From: Planctomycetota bacterium
GTDB taxonomy: Bacteria; Planctomycetota; UBA1135; GCA-002686595
Direction of reading: 5' to 3'
Assembly (NCBI GenBank): GCA_009691855.1
Contig: SIAI01000034.1
Coordinates: 1 to 46,767, forward strand
DNA length: 46,767 bases
Positions within the stretch are counted from its first letter, which is position 1. Each line of letters opens with the position of its first letter. Positions 45,585-46,767 of the stretch are shown piece after piece. Below the pieces are notes generated by a model. It saw only the letters and a program-made list of their open reading frames with translations. It was not told the DNA's origin and made no database searches. The position numbers and the translations under genes are program-made.

Positions 45585-46725
45585 CTACTTGCCCGCCTTC
45601 TTGAGCGTCCCTCCGCCGCCGCCCATCTTGCGCAGGTAGGCCTGGATGAAATCGTCCAGGTCGCCGTCCAGGACCGCCTGGATGTTGCCCTTCTCGACCT
45701 CCGTGCGCAGGTCCTTGACCATCTGGTAGGGCTGCATCACGTAGGAGCGGATCTGGTAGCCCCAGGAGATCTCGCCCTTCTCGCCGTAGAGCTTGGAGAG
45801 CTCCGCATCGCGCTCCGCGTCGCGCAAGCTGGCCAGCTTGGCCTTCAACAGCGCCATGGCCATCTCGCGGTTCTTGTGCTGGCTGCGCTGGCTCTGGCAG
45901 CGCACCAGGACCCCGGTCGGGATGTGCACGATGCGCACGGCCGACTCGGTCTTGTTCACGTGCTGGCCGCCCGCGCCGCCGGCGCGCATGGTGTCGATGC
46001 GCAGGTCGGCCTCGTCGATCTCGATCTCGTCGTCGGCCACGACGTCCGGCGTCACGTCGACCGAGGCGAAGGCCGTGTGCCGCCGCGCCTGCGCGTCGAA
46101 GGGACTGATGCGCACCAGACGGTGCACGCCGCACTCGGCCTTGAGGTAGCCGAAGGCGTAGTCGCCCTGGATGTGCAGCGTGGCCGAGCGGATCCCGGCC
46201 TCGGGCTCGTCGATGCGCTCGATCTCCTCGACGCCGTAGGAGTGCGCGTAGGCCCAGCGCGTGTACATGCGGAACAGGATCCCGGCCCAGTCGCAGGCGT
46301 CGAGCCCGCCCGCGCCGGCGGAGATCTGCAGGAAGCACCCGGCCGGATCGTGGGGGCCGCCGAGCAGCACCTGGAACTCGAGCTCGGCGACGTCCTTCTC
46401 GACCCTGTCGAGGAGCGCCGTGAGCTCGTCCTGGACCTCGGCCATGGCGGAGGAATCCTCGCGGGCCATCTGCACCAGGAGCTCGGCCTCCTCCAGCGCC
46501 TTGTCGGTCCCGCGCACGGCCTCGACCACGCGCCGCAGGGATTTGGTCTCCTGCACGACCTTCTGCGCCTGGCCCTGGTTGTTCCAGAACTCAGGCTGCG
46601 CCTGGAGCACGTTCAGCTCGTCGAAGCGCGCGTTCTTGTGAGCGTAGTCAAAGACCCTCCTTGAGCTCGGCAAGGCGCTGCTGGACGAGAGTGGCGCGCT
46701 CGTGGAGATCGCTGAGGGAGACCAT
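45585..46725 (-). CDS. prfB: Peptide chain release factor 2, made by programmed +1 frameshift
   Basis: The real start is ATG at 46725: 25 codons (M-V-S-L-S-D-L-H, ending L-K-E-G-L), then an in-frame TGA as codon 26. A +1 shift joins this to the long frame (L-D-Y-A-H-K-N-A-R), giving a 379-residue RF2. The stop-codon recognition motif SPF (in RISPFDAQARRHTAF) identifies RF2, and GGQ (in RAGGAGGQHVNKTESAVR) is the peptidyl-hydrolysis motif. RF2 ends translation at UGA and UAA and by this frameshift controls its own level. A start inside the second frame (46673) would lose the conserved N-terminus. No ribosome-binding site is obvious at the ATG. The sulfatase-like gene follows after 23 bp. Confidence 0.97.
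46647..46662 (-). promoter_or_regulatory. RF2 programmed frameshift site
   Basis: On the minus strand the order is AAGGAG, spacer GGT, slippery CTT, stop TGA, then C. This reproduces the known prfB signal: an internal Shine-Dalgarno-like element three bases before CTT-TGA-C. TGA is codon 26, as in Escherichia coli. Slow termination at UGA when RF2 is scarce lets the ribosome slip +1 and make RF2. Confidence 0.96.
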
Positions 46726-46767
46726 GGGGCGGGGGAGTATAGGGAGCGGGATGGGTGGGAGGTAGGA

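Noticed and set aside
46648..46650. prfB read as a pseudogene because of the in-frame TGA
   Set aside because: The TGA lies in a textbook programmed +1 frameshift signal at codon 26; the gene is functional.

Overview
The window is about 47 kb of very GC-rich DNA (roughly 70% by eye). Coding is dense on both strands, with many start/stop overlaps of the ATGA type. The gene mix points to a deep-branching or uncultured member of the Planctomycetota: three ECF-type sigma factors, a sulfatase-like lipoprotein, several huge secreted beta-propeller proteins (FG-GAP and TolB/WD40-like), a VWA protein encoded with a sigma factor, and a C45 acyltransferase-like hydrolase. The placement is inferred from gene content alone; there is no rRNA in the window. 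I see no tRNA, CRISPR array, insertion sequence or integrase.

Layout. Positions 1-2580 (minus) hold an ECF sigma factor translationally coupled to a membrane VWA protein that runs off the left edge. Positions 2775-11788 (plus) hold an arginase-family hydrolase, two tandem secreted FG-GAP proteins, a class I glutamine-amidotransferase-like hydrolase and aroB. carB follows at 11917-15171. Positions 15172-21073 form an accessory block: a secreted protein of about 20 TolB-like blades, a third FG-GAP protein, two extra copies of the 3' end of carB, and a decayed propeller fragment. Positions 21074-31017 (minus) are a long gene train in transcription order: ribBA, ECF sigma, zinc-finger anti-sigma, small membrane protein, GspL/PilM-N-like protein, GspM/PilO-like protein, TlpA-like thioredoxin, sulfotransferase, class IV aminotransferase, GT39-like membrane glycosyltransferase. 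Positions 31148-37362 (plus) hold a HEAT-cyclophilin lipoprotein, a sigma factor fused to a membrane segment and a large predicted extracytoplasmic region, and a membrane-anchored trypsin-like protease. Next come a C45-type hydrolase (minus) and an EamA transporter (plus). Positions 39596-46725 (minus) hold two tandem paralogues of unknown function, purH, a sulfatase-like lipoprotein and prfB with a classic programmed +1 frameshift.

How the genes may work together. The housekeeping genes (aroB, carB, ribBA, purH, prfB) are ordinary and intact. Around them lies an envelope programme: three sigma factors, each tied to a membrane protein in a different way (VWA partner, classic zinc-finger anti-sigma, covalent fusion), plus secreted propellers, lipoproteins and a GspL/GspM-like inner-membrane pair.

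The most unusual observation is the repeated carB tail. A 171-bp copy of the end of carB lies 5.5 kb downstream of the real end. Over 48 aligned codons it differs at six positions, all synonymous. A third, shorter tail lies between the two accessory genes. This suggests that secreted-protein genes have accumulated at the carB 3' end by homologous or site-specific recombination, with each event leaving a tail behind. The next most interesting items are the sigma-sensor fusion at 33361-35868 and a perfect hairpin that encloses the purH start codon.
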